Source of the DNA: an uncultured Streptomyces sp.
Lineage (GTDB): Bacteria > Actinomycetota > Actinomycetes > Streptomycetales > Streptomycetaceae
Length of the DNA: 7,273 nt
Assembly: GCA_946480485.1 (NCBI GenBank)
Contig: CAMLJW010000268.1
Location: 1 to 7,273 of the forward strand
Direction: 5' to 3'
The translations under genes were made by a program, and so were the position numbers. Below the pieces are notes generated by a model. The model did no database searches. It saw only the letters and a list, made by a program, of their open reading frames with translations, and was not told the origin of the DNA. Shown piece after piece: positions 5,833-7,273 of this stretch (positions are counted from its first letter, which is position 1; each line of letters begins with the position of its first letter).

Positions 5833-7273
5833 ATGTCCCTCCACATCCAAGACCTGATCGACAATCCGGCCCTGCGCACCAGGTTGGTCGCAGGTGCGGT
5901 CGGCGTCGACCGGATGATCCACTGGGCACATTCCTGCGACGCCGGGAGGCCATGGGAGTGGCTCGGCCCGGGTGAGCTGGTCATGACCAACGGGCACAAC
6001 GTCCCGGCCGACCCCGAAGGCCAGGTGCGCTTCGTAAGAAGCCTTGATTCGGCCGGCCTGGCCGGACTGGCGCTCGCTGCGGACATGGGCGCACCGCAAC
6101 TCACAGCGGAGGCCGGCGCCGCGGCGGACGCCCTGGGATTTCCCATTCTCGAGACGGCGTACGAGGTCCCGTGGGCTCTGATCGCCAGAGCAGTCGCCGA
6201 CGCAACGACGCGGACCGGGCAGCTGACCAGGATCATGCGGGTCTACGACTCCTACCGGCACGCCTCGCAGGAGCACCTTCCTGAGGTCGAAGTCCTCCGG
6301 CGCCTGGGCGACGAGGTGTCTGCCCGCCTTGCCGTGCTCGATGTCCCCACCGGCCGAACCGTTCTCGCGACGCACCACGACCTGGCGACCTCGCTCCCGG
6401 AACAGGTGCGACAGCTGGCCGCCGAACGTCATCTCCCCGGAATCACGCGACTTCCCGACGCGGAAGCCATGCATCTGATCCTGCCCGTCGCGAGCGACCG
6501 CGAGGTGCTTGTTGCCACGGCCTTGGGGGAGACCTTCGACCTGGTCGTCCTTCAGCACCTCAGCGCGGTCGTCTCGGTGCTCGCGGAAAGCAACCGGGCG
6601 AACCTGACCACCAGGCTCAACTCCGGGATGAGCCTGCTGTCGATGCTGCTCGAAGGCCGGCTGGACGGAGAGCACGCGAAGGAGCGGCTGGGCGAACTGG
6701 GCCTCTTGCCCGGACCCTGGCAGGTCCTGGCACTGCGGTCCGCGGCCCCTCTGGAGCCGGTCTCGGCGCTACGGTGCCTGAGCGAGGAGTGTCCGGTGTT
6801 GGTCGTTCCCAAGGGAGCGGAGCTGACCGTGCTTGTGCGGGCATCACACTGCGAGGCCACCGTTGAGTCCGCTGTTGCCCTGGTCGACGGGGGCCGCGTC
6901 GGCGTGAGCGACGTCGTACGATCCATCACCCAGCTCGCCGACGCGGTGCGCGAAGCACGCTGGGCTCTGGAGGCAGCGCAGGTCGAAGGCAATCAGGCGG
7001 CGTACTACGGTCAGGAAAGGCCGCTCTTCCTTCCTCGGACACTCGCCGAGGCGCGTGATGTCGTTGCCAGAGTGCTCGGCGAGCTGATCGCGTACGACGA
7101 TGAACACGGAACCGCGCTGGTTCGCTCTCTGCGGGTCTACTTCGCCTCGAACCGGTCCTGGCAGGTGGCGAGCCGCGAGCTGATGGTCCACAAGCAGACG
7201 CTCGCCTACCGGATGCGTCGGGTCGAGGAACTCACAGGACGCCGGCTCGACAACCTCGACGACATCACCGAAC
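5833..7273 (+). CDS. PucR-family transcriptional regulator, 3'-truncated by window edge
   Basis: DNA-binding regulator, open for 480 codons to the window end with no stop. The N-terminal PucR ligand-sensing domain occupies about residues 3-125, with the characteristic LVAGAVGVDRMIHWAHSCD (18-36) and WLGPGELVMTNG (43-54). A central GGDEF-like/CdaR-type linker covers about 255-385, with the usual ITQLADAVREARWALEAA (365-382). The C-terminal PucR helix-turn-helix (HTH_30) spans about 427-475 and contains LRVYFASN...SRELMVHKQTLAYRMRRVEELTGRRL. Only the last 10-30 residues should be missing. The ATG at 5833 follows the cupin TGA by 3 nt, in the same reading frame. No good Shine-Dalgarno sequence is present (a weak AGG at 5819-5821 is too distant), so translation is probably coupled to the cupin gene. 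PucR proteins sense catabolic intermediates and often control adjacent operons; control of hyuAB is a reasonable inference, and the effector is unknown. Confidence 0.92.
   Translation, partial: MSLHIQDLIDNPALRTRLVAGAVGVDRMIHWAHSCDAGRPWEWLGPGELVMTNGHNVPADPEGQVRFVRSLDSAGLAGLALAADMGAPQLTAEAGAAADALGFPILETAYEVPWALIARAVADATTRTGQLTRIMRVYDSYRHASQEHLPEVEVLRRLGDEVSARLAVLDVPTGRTVLATHHDLATSLPEQVRQLAAERHLPGITRLPDAEAMHLILPVASDREVLVATALGETFDLVVLQHLSAVVSVLAESNRANLTTRLNSGMSLLSMLLEGRLDGEHAKERLGELGLLPGPWQVLALRSAAPLEPVSALRCLSEECPVLVVPKGAELTVLVRASHCEATVESAVALVDGGRVGVSDVVRSITQLADAVREARWALEAAQVEGNQAAYYGQERPLFLPRTLAEARDVVARVLGELIAYDDEHGTALVRSLRVYFASNRSWQVASRELMVHKQTLAYRMRRVEELTGRRLDNLDDITE

Noticed and set aside
5422..6675. 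417-codon minus-strand open frame opposite the cupin and regulator genes
   Set aside because: No recognisable domain and composition typical of an antisense shadow; it overlaps two plus-strand genes with clear family motifs.

Overview
The window is GC-rich, tightly packed, entirely plus-strand bacterial DNA. Base composition, GTG starts and a PucR-type regulator point to a high-GC actinomycete (Streptomyces, Pseudonocardia, Nocardioides or relatives). No mobile element, RNA gene or CRISPR array is visible. It looks like a catabolic or accessory metabolic locus on an ordinary chromosome.

Layout: (1) 2-1165, an Nramp/MntH-type divalent-metal transporter whose N-terminus lies before the window. 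(2) 1179-1388, a 69-residue membrane-protein-like ORF with an excellent ribosome binding site, 13 nt behind the transporter. (3) 1389-1515, a 127-nt spacer with a short GC-rich hairpin and the ribosome binding site of the next gene. (4) 1516-3555 and 3558-5312, a coupled hyuA-hyuB pair of the hydantoinase/oxoprolinase/acetone-carboxylase superfamily. (5) 5329-5368, a strong stem-loop with perfect 14-bp outer arms. (6) 5398-5829, a small DUF861-type (Cupin_3) cupin. (7) 5833 to the window end, a PucR-family transcriptional regulator that runs off the edge just after its helix-turn-helix.

Functional reading: HyuA is the ATP-binding (ASKHA-fold) subunit and HyuB the metal-binding partner. Together they should activate a carbonyl or amide substrate with ATP, for hydrolysis (hydantoin, 5-oxoproline, lactam) or carboxylation (ketone). 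The cupin and the PucR regulator probably belong to the same pathway, since PucR proteins commonly control purine, hydantoin and other nitrogen- or carbon-source catabolism. The true substrate cannot be read from sequence. Two sites differ from the textbook families as I remember them: Glu replaces Asp in the HyuA phosphate-2 loop, and HyuB has a shortened loop after its HWxDVG metal motif lacking the usual PGS-type segment. These make the pair worth a phylogenetic look. The upstream Nramp gene may be an independent operon or may supply metal (Mn is used by the related acetone carboxylase); the link is conjecture.
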